DNA of 12,625 bases, from NCBI GenBank assembly GCA_903828035.1, contig CAIKKV010000151.1, forward strand, positions 1 to 12,625, in the 5' to 3' direction. Position 1 is the first letter of the stretch. The number at the start of each line of letters is the position of its first letter. Origin of the DNA: an uncultured bacterium. GTDB taxonomy: Bacteria; Verrucomicrobiota; Kiritimatiellia; CAIKKV01. A model generated the notes under the pieces. The model was not told where the DNA came from. It made no database searches and saw only the letters and a list, made by a program, of their open reading frames with translations. This document shows, piece after piece, positions 1-7,971 of this stretch. A program made the position numbers and the translations under genes.

Positions 1-690
1 CGCTTCCTGCTCAACGTGGCGGAGATGGGCCTGGGGGCGGCCGACGAAGCGCTGGACCCGATCACGCCCCAGTACCTGGGCGACCTGATCTCCTGGACCG
101 CGATCGGCGCGCGCACGGCCGAGTCGCAGACCCACCGGGAGCTGGCCAGCGGGCTCTCGATGCCGGTCGGCTTCAAGAACAGCATGGACGGCGGCTTCGC
201 CTCGGCCATCAACGCCATCAAGGCGGCCACGCAGCCGCACCACTTCCTGGGCATCACCGAGCTGGGCCGGCCGGCCGTCTTCGGCGCCACCGGCAACCCC
301 TACCCCCACCTGGTGCTGCGGGGCGGCCTGAAGCCCAACTATTCGGCCGACCAGGTCCAGGCCTGCGAGCGGGCCCTGAAGGCCGCCGGCCTGCCGGTCC
401 GGATCATCATCGACTGCAGCCACGGCAACTCGAACAAGGACCCGGGCAAGCAGGCCGAGGTGCTGGCCAACGTGACGGAGCAGCTCGAGGCCGGCTCCCC
501 GTCGATCGTCGGCATCATGCTGGAGAGCAACCTCGAGTGGGGCACCCAGCCGATGGCCGCCGACCCCTCGCAGCTGAAGTACGGCGTCTCCATCACCGAC
601 GCCTGCATCGACTGGCCGACAACCGAATCGCTGCTGCTCGAGCTCCACGCCCGCTACAGCCAGGTGATGGCCCGGAAGAAAACATCATGA
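1..690 (+). CDS. 3-deoxy-7-phosphoheptulonate synthase (DAHP synthase, class I), C-terminal part
   Basis: This enzyme condenses phosphoenolpyruvate with erythrose 4-phosphate, the first step of the shikimate pathway. The frame is open from base 1, so the 5' end lies outside the window; 229 residues are visible. The sequence shows the class I AroF/G/H signatures: [21 protein letters not shown], the active-site stretch [21 protein letters not shown], and SITDACIDW near the C-terminus. The His of DCSHGN (codon at 421), the Glu of MLESN and the Asp of SITDACIDW match three of the four metal ligands of the E. coli enzyme; the fourth, an N-terminal Cys, is off-window. The stop overlaps the trpB start as ATGA, which implies co-transcription and translational coupling. 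The AroF, AroG and AroH isozymes cannot be told apart from this fragment, so no symbol is given. Feedback regulation cannot be judged without the N-terminus. Confidence 0.96.
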   Translation, partial: RFLLNVAEMGLGAADEALDPITPQYLGDLISWTAIGARTAESQTHRELASGLSMPVGFKNSMDGGFASAINAIKAATQPHHFLGITELGRPAVFGATGNPYPHLVLRGGLKPNYSADQVQACERALKAAGLPVRIIIDCSHGNSNKDPGKQAEVLANVTEQLEAGSPSIVGIMLESNLEWGTQPMAADPSQLKYGVSITDACIDWPTTESLLLELHARYSQVMARKKTS

Positions 691-1907
691 GCAAGCGTCC
701 TCCCGACTACGCCTACCCCGACGAGCGGGGCCATTTCGGCCCCTACGGCGGCCGCTACGTCGGCGAAACCCTCATGCCGGCCCTGATCGAGCTCGAGCAG
801 GCCCGGCGCGAGGCCATGGCCGACCCCGCCTTCCTGAAAAGCTTCCGCGACATGCTGCGCCAGTATGTGGGCCGGCCCACGCCGCTCGACTTCGCGGCCC
901 GGCTCACCGCGGACGCCGGCGGCGCGCGCGTGTACCTGAAACGGGAAGACCTGGCGCACTCCGGCGCGCACAAGATCAACAACACCGTGGGCCAGGGCCT
1001 GCTGGCGCGGCGCATGGGCAAGACGCGGCTGATCGCCGAGACGGGCGCGGGCCAGCACGGCGTGGCCACGGCCACGGTGGCCGCCCGGTTCGGCATGGCC
1101 TGCAAGATCTACATGGGCGCGGAGGACATCCAGCGCCAGGCGCCCAACGTGCTGCGCATGCGGCTGCTGGGCGCGGAGGTCTGCTCCGTGTCCAGCGGCA
1201 CCGCCACCCTCAAGGACGCCATGAACGAGGCCATGCGCGCCTGGATCGGCGAGGTCCGCGACACCTTCTACGTGATCGGCACCGTGGCGGGCCCGCACCC
1301 CTACCCCCTGCTGGTGCGCGACTTCCAGCGGGTGATCGGCGACGAGGCCCGCGCCCAGTTCCTGGAGGAGACGGGCCGGCTGCCCGACCTGCTGACCGCC
1401 TGCGTGGGCGGCGGCAGCAACGCCATGGGCCTGTTCTATCCGTTCCTCCAGGACGAGGCGGTCGAGATGCTGGGCGTCGAGGCGGCGGGCGACGGGCTGG
1501 ACACCGAGCATCACGCGGCGACCCTGTGCAAGGGGCGCGTGGGCGTGCTGCACGGGGCCAAGTCGTACCTGCTGCAGGACGCCGACGGCCAGGTGGCCGA
1601 GGCGCACTCGGTCTCGGCCGGGCTCGACTATCCCGGCGTGGGCCCCGAGCACGCGCTGCTGAAGGACCTGGGGCGCGTGCGCTACACCGCCATCACCGAC
1701 CGGCAGGCGCTCGAGGCGTTCCGGAAGCTGGCGCGGCTGGAAGGCATCATTCCGGCGCTGGAAAGCTCGCACGCCCTGGCCGCCGCCCTGCTCGAGGCGA
1801 AGCGCCGGCCCGCCTCGCAGACGATCGGCGTCTGCCTCTCGGGGCGCGGCGACAAGGATCTGGACCACGCCATGCGCAGCATGGCCCGCCTGGGGATGGA
1901 ATCATGA
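687..1907 (+). CDS. trpB: Tryptophan synthase beta subunit
   Basis: TrpB is the PLP-dependent beta subunit that joins indole and L-serine into tryptophan in the cytoplasmic alpha2-beta2 complex. The protein is 406 aa, the normal length for the TrpB1 type. Visible hallmarks are the N-terminal [17 protein letters not shown] (about residues 17-33), the PLP lysine K96 in HSGAHKINN, the catalytic glutamate E119 in AETGAGQHG, the phosphate-binding loop GGGSNA (241-246), and SGRGDKD (385-391). The ATG at 687 was chosen because it lies in the ATGA overlap with the upstream stop and has a GGAAG motif about 8 nt upstream. The frame stays open further upstream, but that stretch lies inside the DAHP synthase gene. 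The 3' end overlaps trpA in the same ATGA manner. The order DAHP synthase-trpB-trpA, without trpC or trpF directly upstream of trpB, differs from the classical trp operon. Confidence 0.98.
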   Translation: MSKRPPDYAYPDERGHFGPYGGRYVGETLMPALIELEQARREAMADPAFLKSFRDMLRQYVGRPTPLDFAARLTADAGGARVYLKREDLAHSGAHKINNTVGQGLLARRMGKTRLIAETGAGQHGVATATVAARFGMACKIYMGAEDIQRQAPNVLRMRLLGAEVCSVSSGTATLKDAMNEAMRAWIGEVRDTFYVIGTVAGPHPYPLLVRDFQRVIGDEARAQFLEETGRLPDLLTACVGGGSNAMGLFYPFLQDEAVEMLGVEAAGDGLDTEHHAATLCKGRVGVLHGAKSYLLQDADGQVAEAHSVSAGLDYPGVGPEHALLKDLGRVRYTAITDRQALEAFRKLARLEGIIPALESSHALAAALLEAKRRPASQTIGVCLSGRGDKDLDHAMRSMARLGMES

Positions 1908-2719
1908 GCGCGCCTCTGGACCGGGTTTTCACCGACCTGAAAGCCGCCGGCCGCAAGGCGCTGGTGGGCTACCTGACCGCGGGCGATCCCGACTTCGATG
2001 CCAGCCTGGCCGTCCTGGAGGCGGCGTGCAAGGCCGGGCTCGACGTGCTGGAGCTGGGCGTTCCTTTTTCGGACCCCACCTCGGACGGCCCGGTGATCCA
2101 GGCCGCGGCGCTACGCGCGCTCAAGGGCGGCATGACCGTGAAGCGGGCGCTGGCCCTGACGCGGGAGCTGCGCCGCCGGGTGGCCACGCCGATCATCCTT
2201 TTCAGCTACTACAACCCGCTGCTCAATTACGGGCTGGAGAAGCTGGGCGACGACGCCCGGGCCGCGGGCGCCGACGGCTTCCTGGTGGTGGACCTGCCGC
2301 CCGAAGAGGCGGAGGAGTTCACCCGGCCGCTGGGCGGCGGGCTTCCCCTGATCCGGCTGATCGCGCCCACCACGCCGCCCGCCCGCATGAAACAGATTGC
2401 GGAGGGCGCGGGCGGGTTCCTCTATGCGATCACGCGCACGGGCGTGACCGGCGCGGGAGAGCTGGAGCCCGGGCGGATCCGCGGGGAGATGGAAACGATC
2501 CGCCAGGCGGCCCACGGCCTGCCGGTGTGCCTGGGCTTCGGCATCCGCACGGCCGCGGATGTCCGCCTGCTGGCGCCGATGGCGGACGGCCTGGTGGTGG
2601 GAAGCGCGCTGGTGCGGCTCGTGGAGGAAAACGCGGGGAAACCCGAGCTGCCGGCCCTTGTGGCGGACTTTGTGCGGGAGCTGGCTACGGCTCTTTCGTC
2701 CGCTTCGGCGGCATGTTGA
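1904..2719 (+). CDS. trpA: Tryptophan synthase alpha subunit
   Basis: TrpA cleaves indole-3-glycerol phosphate to indole and glyceraldehyde 3-phosphate and channels the indole to TrpB. The protein is 271 aa, a TIM barrel of standard length. The two catalytic acids are present as E50 (LELGVPFSD) and D61 (PTSDGPVIQ). Other conserved pieces are YLTAGDPD (23-30), SYYNPLL (101-107), and the phosphate-binding GFGI (211-214) and VVGSALV (231-237). The start lies in an ATGA overlap with trpB, with a purine-rich GGGGATGGA just upstream, so translation is probably coupled. The 3' end runs 35 bp into the oppositely oriented gene at 2685-3146, and no terminator hairpin fits between them. Confidence 0.98.
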   Translation: MSAPLDRVFTDLKAAGRKALVGYLTAGDPDFDASLAVLEAACKAGLDVLELGVPFSDPTSDGPVIQAAALRALKGGMTVKRALALTRELRRRVATPIILFSYYNPLLNYGLEKLGDDARAAGADGFLVVDLPPEEAEEFTRPLGGGLPLIRLIAPTTPPARMKQIAEGAGGFLYAITRTGVTGAGELEPGRIRGEMETIRQAAHGLPVCLGFGIRTAADVRLLAPMADGLVVGSALVRLVEENAGKPELPALVADFVRELATALSSASAAC

Positions 2720-3146
2720 CCGTCGGCGGATGATGCTTGATCATGCCCGCATGTTTGTCAAAGCATTCCGGGCAAACCCCGTGCGTGAAGGTGACGTCCG
2801 ACTTGCGCGCCACATACTCTTCAATCTGCTCCCAGGCCTCATGCATGAGGCGAACCCGCTTGCAATAGGAGCAGACCGTCAGCATGCCCCGAATGACCCG
2901 CTTCTGCTGCTCATAGGCGTTCCCCACCGTGACAATGGCCGTGAGGATGACTGCGGACGTCAGCAGAAACCCCCGGAACATGTTCGGCGTGGCCTTCAAG
3001 TCCTCACCCCAGATCAGGGCGGTCAGATTAACCGTTTCATTCAGCCAGATAAAGGCAATCAACAACAGAAAACCCATAAACTGCCAGAACGCGATGTAGG
3101 CAAAACCCCGCGGTACAGGCGATGATTCGCGAATTTTATCGCTCAT
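2685..3146 (-). CDS. Two-TM membrane protein with a C-terminal four-cysteine (CxxC...CPxC) module
   Basis: This 153-aa protein has two predicted membrane helices, about residues 15-36 and 57-76. They are followed by a short cytoplasmic or periplasmic tail carrying CSYCKRVR (C92, C95) and THGVCPECFDKH (H122, C125, C128). The cysteine block resembles the 'ICSWCKKIRDD...HGICPEC' tail often found at the C-terminus of response regulators and PAS/GGDEF sensor proteins. Here it is joined directly to two helices, with no receiver, PAS or kinase domain. A metal-binding (zinc or iron) or redox-sensing role is inference. The ATG at 3146 is preceded by a strong GGGGAG ribosome site 7 nt away and by a good promoter. 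The gene looks less GC-rich than its neighbours. Its 3' end overlaps trpA by 35 bp on the opposite strand. The precise function is unknown. Confidence 0.82.
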   Translation of the reverse strand: MSDKIRESSPVPRGFAYIAFWQFMGFLLLIAFIWLNETVNLTALIWGEDLKATPNMFRGFLLTSAVILTAIVTVGNAYEQQKRVIRGMLTVCSYCKRVRLMHEAWEQIEEYVARKSDVTFTHGVCPECFDKHAGMIKHHPPTVNMPPKRTKEP

Positions 3147-3207
3147 TTGCTATCTCCCCTTTTGCCCCAAACTTGCAAATTCTTGGTTTCTAAAAACCCT
3201 CATTGGA

Positions 3208-3236
3208 ATTATGGTTTTATACCGTAACCGAGTCAA
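3208..3236 (-). promoter_or_regulatory. Sigma-70-type promoter for the Cys4 membrane protein
   Basis: Read on the minus strand, TTGACT (plus positions 3236-3231) is followed after exactly 17 bp by CATAAT (3213-3208). Each hexamer matches the consensus at 5 of 6 positions. The start point would fall near 3201, giving a leader of about 55 nt before the ATG at 3146. The call is a motif match only. Confidence 0.6.
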
Positions 3237-3289
3237 CCGATTTCTTGGGCAGGCAAATCAATTTAAATCCTAATCCATCCTAAGATCAG

Positions 3290-3331
3290 GATTAAGAGTA
3301 CGATTACGAGTAAGCGTAAGACAACGCATAA
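3290..3331 (+). repeat. Degenerate tandem hexamer tract (consensus GAKTAM)
   Basis: Read in steps of six from 3290, the units are GATTAA, GAGTAC, GATTAC, GAGTAA and GCGTAA, then the decayed GACAAC and GCATAA. The first four fit GA(T/G)TA(A/C) exactly and the phase is kept over 42 bp. The tract lies between two divergent genes, upstream of nrdR. It may be a simple-sequence tract grown by slippage or an array of protein-binding sites; the sequence does not decide between them. Confidence 0.65.
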
Positions 3332-3366
3332 AGACCCCCTGATTTTCGTCAAAAAGGGTTATTCTA

Positions 3367-3395
3367 TTGACGGGCATGGGAGCATGGGCTAATTT
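3367..3395 (+). promoter_or_regulatory. Possible promoter of the nrdR operon
   Basis: TTGACG (3367-3372, 5 of 6 to the -35 consensus) is followed after 17 bp by TAATTT (3390-3395, only 3 of 6). The spacer contains a direct repeat CATGGG (3375-3380 and 3383-3388). Transcription would start near 3402, giving a leader of about 26 nt that contains GGAGG at 3411-3415. The weak -10 keeps this tentative. Confidence 0.35.
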
Positions 3396-3427
3396 GTCTT
3401 ATTTAAGGATGGAGGCGGCGAAATCAT

Positions 3428-3934
3428 ATGCGTTGTCCGCGTTGCGCATTTCTCGAGGACAAGGTGATCGACAGCCGCACGGCCCGTAACGGAGATGCGA
3501 TCCGGCGGCGTCGGGAATGCGTGCAGTGCGCTCACCGATTCACCACGTATGAAGAGGTCGTCAAGCCCCGCCTGCGGGTGATCAAGCAGGACGGGCGGCA
3601 CGAGGACCTGGACCGGACCAAGCTCGGAAACGGGGTCAAGCGGGCGTGCGAGAAGCGGCCCGTGAGCCTGGAGCAGATCGAAACCCTGGTGGACGCCATC
3701 ATCGCCGAGCTGGAAAGCGAGTTCGAGCGGGAGGTGCCCACGTCCGTCGTCGGCCGCAAGGTCATGGAAAAGCTGAAGGACCTGGACGAAGTCGCCTATG
3801 TCCGGTTCGCCTCCGTCTACCGCCAGTTCACCGATGTCGAACAGTTCCTCGCCGCCATCAAATCGCTCACGCCCAAGGAAACCAAGGATGATCTGGGAAG
3901 CAAACCCGACGACCGCTCGCGAGAACCTCGCTGA
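3428..3934 (+). CDS. nrdR: Transcriptional repressor NrdR
   Basis: NrdR is the nucleotide-sensing repressor of ribonucleotide reductase genes. The 168-aa product begins with the zinc ribbon MRCPRC...RRECVQC (C3, C6, C31, C34), which includes the family signature VIDSRTARNGDAIRRRREC. The ATP-cone domain follows, roughly residues 49-139 (PRLRVIKQDGRHEDLDRTKL to FTDVEQF). The C-terminal tail after about residue 145 is charged and slightly long compared with the usual 150 aa or so. The ATG at 3428 gives the canonical MRCP start, with GGAGG 12 nt upstream. No ribonucleotide reductase gene is in the window. The 3' end overlaps the next gene by 47 nt, so nrdR heads a compact cluster with the unknown gene, the amidase and purC. 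Confidence 0.97.
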   Translation: MRCPRCAFLEDKVIDSRTARNGDAIRRRRECVQCAHRFTTYEEVVKPRLRVIKQDGRHEDLDRTKLGNGVKRACEKRPVSLEQIETLVDAIIAELESEFEREVPTSVVGRKVMEKLKDLDEVAYVRFASVYRQFTDVEQFLAAIKSLTPKETKDDLGSKPDDRSREPR

Positions 3935-4496
3935 GGCCATTCTCGCGCTATGCGCCTCCGCGGGCGTGCTCGAGAACGGCGACCTGCGCCACCTGGCGGC
4001 CGGCGTGGCCTGCCGCGCCGAGGAGCTGGCCGTGCCGCCGGCCGGGCGGGGCTCCTTGTCGCGCCTGACGGCCCGGGCCCTCGGCTCGATGGGCCGGCCG
4101 CAGGCCGCCCGCCGCGTGCTCGTCATGGGCTCGGGCCTGGCGCGCTCCGACCGCTGGCTCGCCGCCCGCCCCGGGCCCTCCTGGACCCTGGACCTGCCGC
4201 GGCTGCTGAGCCGCGAAAGCGATCTCCTCGAGCTGGCCCTCTTCCCCGGACTCGCCGCGATCCTGGACGCCCTGGCCGTTTTGTGGGACGCCTCCTCCGG
4301 CTCCGGCCAGCTCGGCCTGCGGGGCAGCGGCGCCGCGGCCCGCCTGATCCTGGGCCCGGCCTCCGGACGCGACCGGCGGCTGGCCTTTCGCCGCGAGCTG
4401 CGGGATTTCTGCGACGACCGCCTCCGCACCCTCGGCTCCGCGCGCGGCTGGAGCCTGCGGCCCGACGTCCTGTTCACCGACCCCGAAACCCTGTAA
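3888..4496 (+). CDS. Hypothetical protein of the nrdR-amidase-purC cluster
   Basis: I do not recognise this 202-aa protein. It is rich in Ala, Leu, Arg and Gly, with no clear signal peptide and no cysteine or histidine cluster suggesting a metal site. Two stretches look helical and leucine-rich (about residues 12-40 and 115-135). The C-terminal part carries a basic run, GRDRRLAFRRELRDFCDDR. The start at 3888 is preferred because AAGGA sits 8 nt upstream and the reading makes a normal N-terminus (MIWEANPTTAREN); the frame is open further upstream but lies inside nrdR. The gene overlaps nrdR by 47 nt and ends 11 bp before the amidase, so co-expression is likely. The strong GC bias at third codon positions and the tight packing argue for a real gene, but its function is open. 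Confidence 0.72.
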   Translation: MIWEANPTTARENLAEAILALCASAGVLENGDLRHLAAGVACRAEELAVPPAGRGSLSRLTARALGSMGRPQAARRVLVMGSGLARSDRWLAARPGPSWTLDLPRLLSRESDLLELALFPGLAAILDALAVLWDASSGSGQLGLRGSGAAARLILGPASGRDRRLAFRRELRDFCDDRLRTLGSARGWSLRPDVLFTDPETL

Positions 4497-4507
4497 CGAG
4501 TCCCGCC

Positions 4508-5164
4508 ATGGATGACACCCCTGCCAACCCCGGCCAGACCCGCCGCCAGTTTCTCAAAGGACTGTTGCTGACGCCGCTGCTCCTGGCCGCCCCCCGGGCC
4601 CTGGCCGCCCGCCGGCTCAACGAGCTCAGCCTCGCCTTTCTCACCTCCTCCGTCTCCCTCACCCGGCGCTCGGTCTGGGCCAACCGCCGCCCCCTCACCG
4701 CCAAGCTCAAGCCGGCCGCCTTCTTCAGCCGCATCACCGTCCACCACTCGGGGGCCCTGGTGCTGCGCGACACCGACCGCGCCAGCGTCATGGACGACCT
4801 GAACGGCGTGCTCGAGGCCCACACCCGGATCCGGTACGGGGACATCGGCTACCACTTTGCCATCGACTACGCCGGCCGCGTCTGGGAAGGGCGCTCGCTC
4901 TCCTACGAGGGCGCCCACGTCTCCAGCGAAAACGAGGGGAACATCGGCGTCATGCTGCTGGGCAACTTCGAGCGCCAGAAGCCCAGCCCGGCGCAGATCG
5001 AAACGCTCGCCCGGATGACCACCCTGCTGCGCCGGCACTTCGACATCCCCGCCACGCGCGTCTACGGCCACCGGGACATCGGCGCCAGCGTCTGCCCGGG
5101 CCGCTTTCTCTATCCGCACGTCGTAACCCTCCGAAACTCCAGTAAAACAACCTCCATCGCATAA
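4508..5164 (+). CDS. Tat-exported N-acetylmuramoyl-L-alanine amidase (Amidase_2/PGRP fold)
   Basis: This 218-aa enzyme should cut the amide bond between N-acetylmuramic acid and L-Ala in peptidoglycan, in the periplasm. The N-terminus has a twin-arginine signal, TRRQFLKG (11-18), then the hydrophobic LLLTPLLLAA and an Ala-rich cleavage region ending ALAA near residue 34. The Amidase_2 domain spans about residues 74-205, with ITVHHSG (probable zinc ligand H79), GYHFAIDYAGRVWEGR (Y115), GNIGVMLLGNFE, and GHRDIGASVCPGRF (H187 and C196). These match the H/Y/H/C pattern of zinc PGRP amidases, so it should be active. The ATG at 4508 is the only one that gives the complete Tat signal. Its ribosome site is weak, which suggests coupling to the gene ending 11 bp upstream. 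purC follows 18 bp downstream. Confidence 0.92.
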   Translation: MDDTPANPGQTRRQFLKGLLLTPLLLAAPRALAARRLNELSLAFLTSSVSLTRRSVWANRRPLTAKLKPAAFFSRITVHHSGALVLRDTDRASVMDDLNGVLEAHTRIRYGDIGYHFAIDYAGRVWEGRSLSYEGAHVSSENEGNIGVMLLGNFERQKPSPAQIETLARMTTLLRRHFDIPATRVYGHRDIGASVCPGRFLYPHVVTLRNSSKTTSIA

Positions 5165-5182
5165 CCTCCAAGGATCCCTGCC

Positions 5183-6148
5183 ATGATTGACGATAGCCGA
5201 ATCCGGGCCGAGCTGGCGCTCACCCTCGACACCACCGACCTGCCCCTGAAGGGCGAGCGCCACCAGGGCAAGGTGCGCGACAGCTACACCCAGGGCGACC
5301 GCCGCATCCTGGTGACCTCCGACCGCGTCTCGGCGTTCGACTGCGTCCTGGGCACCATCCCCTTCAAGGGGCAGGTGCTGAACCAGATCGCCACCTTCTG
5401 GTTCGACAAAACCAAGGACCTGGCCCCCAACCACGTGCTGGACGTCCCCGATCCCAACGTCATGGTCGTGAAGGAGTGCCAGCAGCTGCCCCTCGAGTTC
5501 ATCGTCCGGGGCTACATCACCGGCGTCACCAAGACCTCGGCCTGGTACAACTACGAGCGCGGCGTGCGCAACCTGTGCGGCAACCCGCTGCCCGAGGGCC
5601 TGCGCAAGGACCAGATCCTGGAGCGGCCCATCCTGACCCCCACGACCAAGCACGAGGAGCACGACCGCAACATCTCGCGGGAGGAGGCCCTCCGCGAGGG
5701 CCTGATCGCGGGCGACCTGTTCGACGAGGCGGCCGCGCTGTGCTTCAAGCTCTTCAAGCGCGGGCAGGAGTTCGCCGCCACGCGCGGGCTGATCCTCGTG
5801 GACACCAAGTACGAGCTCGGCCTGCGCGACGGCCAGCTGACGGTCTCGGACGAGATCCACACGCCCGACTCCTCCCGCTACTGGTTCACCGACACCTATG
5901 CCGCCCTCTTCAAGGCCGGCAAGGACCAGCGCAAGCTGGACAAGGAATACGTGCGCGAGTGGCTCGCGGCCCAGGGGTTCCTCGGGGACGGCACGCCGCC
6001 GGCCCTGACGGAGGAGGTCCGCGTCGAGGCGGCCAAGCGCTACATCCAGGCGTACGAGCAGGTGACCGGCCTGCCCTTCGTGATCACCGACGAGCCCGTG
6101 GCCCGGCGCATGGTGCGCAACCTGAAGGCCAAGGGCTACCTGGCCTAG
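5183..6148 (+). CDS. purC: Phosphoribosylaminoimidazole-succinocarboxamide synthase (SAICAR synthetase)
   Basis: PurC ligates aspartate to CAIR with ATP in de novo purine synthesis. The protein is 321 aa, the long form, compared with about 237 aa in E. coli. Family motifs run in order: GKVRDSY (29-35), [10 protein letters not shown] (44-53), [11 protein letters not shown] (104-114), [10 protein letters not shown] (152-161), LVDTKYELG (205-213) and [13 protein letters not shown] (222-234). The ATG at 5183 has AAGGAT about 7 nt upstream. The gene starts 18 bp after the amidase and is likely the last gene of the nrdR cluster. Its stop overlaps the ygiQ stop on the other strand by 4 bp (6145-6148), so there is no room for a dedicated terminator. 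Confidence 0.97.
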   Translation: MIDDSRIRAELALTLDTTDLPLKGERHQGKVRDSYTQGDRRILVTSDRVSAFDCVLGTIPFKGQVLNQIATFWFDKTKDLAPNHVLDVPDPNVMVVKECQQLPLEFIVRGYITGVTKTSAWYNYERGVRNLCGNPLPEGLRKDQILERPILTPTTKHEEHDRNISREEALREGLIAGDLFDEAAALCFKLFKRGQEFAATRGLILVDTKYELGLRDGQLTVSDEIHTPDSSRYWFTDTYAALFKAGKDQRKLDKEYVREWLAAQGFLGDGTPPALTEEVRVEAAKRYIQAYEQVTGLPFVITDEPVARRMVRNLKAKGYLA

Positions 6149-7971
6149 CAGAGCGCGTCCGGCCCCCGGCCGATGAGGTCGGTCCGGCCGGCCTCGCGCA
6201 GCGCCTCCTCCGCCTTGTCCCTGTAATCGGGAAGATGGCAGAGCAGCAGCGCCCGCTGGAGAAGCTTCTCGCGGTCCGACCGCGCCGTGTAGACGGCCTC
6301 GCCGCTCATCGGGTCGAGGCCCGAGTAGAACATCGCGGCCGAGAGGGTCAGCGGGGCCGGGTAGTAATCCTGCACCTGCTCCGGCTTCACCCCGGCGCGC
6401 TTCAGCGCCACCGCCAGCTCCACCATGTCGGCCAGCGTGCAGCCCGGGTGGCCGCTGATGAAATACTCCACCACCTCGAGGCGCTGCTTCGCCTTCGAGG
6501 CCGACGCGCGCAGCCGCGTCATGAACTCGCGGTAGACGGCCGCGCCGGGCTTGCCCATGTGGCGCAGGACCTTCTCCGAGACGTGCTCCGGGGCGATCTT
6601 GAGGCGGCCGCAGACGTGGTGCGCGGCCAGCTCGTCCAGGTACGCGTCCCCGCCGCCGTGCAGCGCCAGGTCGAAGCGGATCCCGCTGGTGACGAACACA
6701 TGCTTCACGCCCGGCACCTGCCGGGCCGCCTTCAGCAGCGCGGTGAGCGGGGCGTGGTCGTCCTTCAGGTTCGCGCACGTTTCGGGGAACAGGCACCGCC
6801 CCTGCCGGCCGCAGCCCTCTTCGCCCAGGCCGCAGCGGGTCCCCCACATGTTGGCCGAGGGGCCGCCCAGGTCGCTCACCGTGCCGTGGAAGTCCGGATC
6901 CGCCGCCAGCTTGCGCAGCGACTCCAGGAGGCCGGCGCGGCTCCGCGAGCTGATGCTCCGCCCCTGGTGCATGGCGATGGCGCAGAAGCGGCACTCGCCG
7001 TAGCAGCCTCGGTGGGTGGTCACGGAGTCGCGGATCATGTCGAACGCCGGGATCCGCTTCCCCTTGTAGACCGGGTGCGGCCGGTTGGTGAACGGCAGGC
7101 CGTAGAGCAGGTCCATCTCGACCGTGGTGAGCGGTTCCGCCGGCGGCGTTCCCGCCACCAGGCGGCCGGCGTGGCGCTGCACCAGCACGCGGCCGCGATA
7201 GGGATCGGTGTGGGTGTAGATCAGGCGGGTCATCTCGGCGAATGCGCGGCGGCCCTCCGGCGTCTTCGCGGAAACCGCCTCGTAATCCGGCAGCATCAAA
7301 GGATTGTGCAGCTCGGCCGCCGTCTTGACCACCGTCAGCATGCCCGGCCCGCCGCCGAGGGGGCGCCCCTCGCGCGCCCGGGCAACCAGCCAGGCCAGCG
7401 CATCCTCGCCCATGCCGTAGACCAGCACATCCGCCTTGGCGTCGATCAGCAGGGAGCGGCGGACCTGGTCGGTCCAGTAATCGTAATAGGCGAAGCGGCG
7501 AAGCGAGGCCTCGAGCCCGCCAAGCACCACGGGAATGCCCTTGAAGGCCTGGCGGACGCGGGAGGCGTAGACAATCGAGGCGTTGGGGGGGCGGGCTCCG
7601 GATTCACCGCCGGGGGAATACGGATCATCCCGCCGCCGCTTGCGCATCACCGTCAGCTGGGAAAGCTGGCTATCGACGTTGCCGGCCGTCACGCCCCAGA
7701 AGAGCTTCGGGGCGCCGAGCTTCTGGAAGTCCTCGACCGTCTCCGGCCGCGGCTGCGCGATGATGCCCACCCGGCAGCCCAGCCATTCGAGGAAGCGGCC
7801 CACGATCCCGGCGCCGAACGAGGGATGGTCCACATAGGCGTCGCCGGTCACGAGGATCACATCGCACTGGTCCCAGCCCCGCGCCGCCATCTCCTCGCGG
7901 CTCATGGGCAGCGGGCGGCCGGGCTTGGCAACGGAGGCAAAAGGCTCCCAGCGGATGGACGTGGGGTCCAT
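6145..7971 (-). CDS. ygiQ: YgiQ family radical SAM protein
   Basis: This is a 608-aa radical SAM enzyme of the YgiQ/UPF0313 family, whose reaction is unknown. The N-terminal domain has the family signature [21 protein letters not shown] (33-53), followed by [17 protein letters not shown] (150-166). The radical SAM core begins at [20 protein letters not shown], where C323, C327 and C330 form the CxxxCxxC ligands of the 4Fe-4S cluster. A further cysteine-rich stretch, [15 protein letters not shown], lies downstream, where the family usually has several conserved cysteines. The C-terminal [19 protein letters not shown] and the ending [15 protein letters not shown] are typical, without the long tail of the E. 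coli protein (about 739 aa). The start at 7971 adds about 22 residues before PMSREEM, where many relatives begin, and its ribosome site is weak, so 7905 is a possible alternative start. Confidence 0.95.
   Translation of the reverse strand: MDPTSIRWEPFASVAKPGRPLPMSREEMAARGWDQCDVILVTGDAYVDHPSFGAGIVGRFLEWLGCRVGIIAQPRPETVEDFQKLGAPKLFWGVTAGNVDSQLSQLTVMRKRRRDDPYSPGGESGARPPNASIVYASRVRQAFKGIPVVLGGLEASLRRFAYYDYWTDQVRRSLLIDAKADVLVYGMGEDALAWLVARAREGRPLGGGPGMLTVVKTAAELHNPLMLPDYEAVSAKTPEGRRAFAEMTRLIYTHTDPYRGRVLVQRHAGRLVAGTPPAEPLTTVEMDLLYGLPFTNRPHPVYKGKRIPAFDMIRDSVTTHRGCYGECRFCAIAMHQGRSISSRSRAGLLESLRKLAADPDFHGTVSDLGGPSANMWGTRCGLGEEGCGRQGRCLFPETCANLKDDHAPLTALLKAARQVPGVKHVFVTSGIRFDLALHGGGDAYLDELAAHHVCGRLKIAPEHVSEKVLRHMGKPGAAVYREFMTRLRASASKAKQRLEVVEYFISGHPGCTLADMVELAVALKRAGVKPEQVQDYYPAPLTLSAAMFYSGLDPMSGEAVYTARSDREKLLQRALLLCHLPDYRDKAEEALREAGRTDLIGRGPDALC

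Larger units (their letters stand above)
3147..3427. other. AT-rich divergent intergenic region
   Basis: These 281 bp separate the divergent Cys4 membrane-protein gene and nrdR, and are clearly more AT-rich than the coding DNA around them. They hold the minus-strand promoter at 3208-3236, a weak inverted repeat TAATCC (3271-3276)/GGATTA (3289-3294), the hexamer tract at 3290-3331, a short hairpin (CCCT 3337-3340 with AGGG 3355-3358), and the probable nrdR promoter. I see no ORF and no recognisable NrdR box. Confidence 0.7.

Noticed and set aside
654..1868. 404-codon minus-strand frame opposite trpB
   Set aside because: It is fully antisense to trpB, with no recognisable motif and no ribosome site.
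3290..3331. Hexamer tract as a CRISPR-like array
   Set aside because: The units are 6 bp with no spacers and no cas genes, so this is a simple tandem tract.
3337..3358. Hairpin CCCT/AGGG with an inner TTTT/AAAA as a terminator or NrdR site
   Set aside because: The stem is short with a bulge, there is no upstream plus-strand transcript to terminate, and it lacks the NrdR-box pattern.
3389..6994. Very long open frame on the minus strand across nrdR, the amidase, purC and part of ygiQ
   Set aside because: It lies antisense to well-identified genes for most of its length, and the product is low-complexity (Gly/Ala/Arg/Val-rich), as expected from a GC-rich mirror frame. Only the part shared with known genes in their own frames is real.
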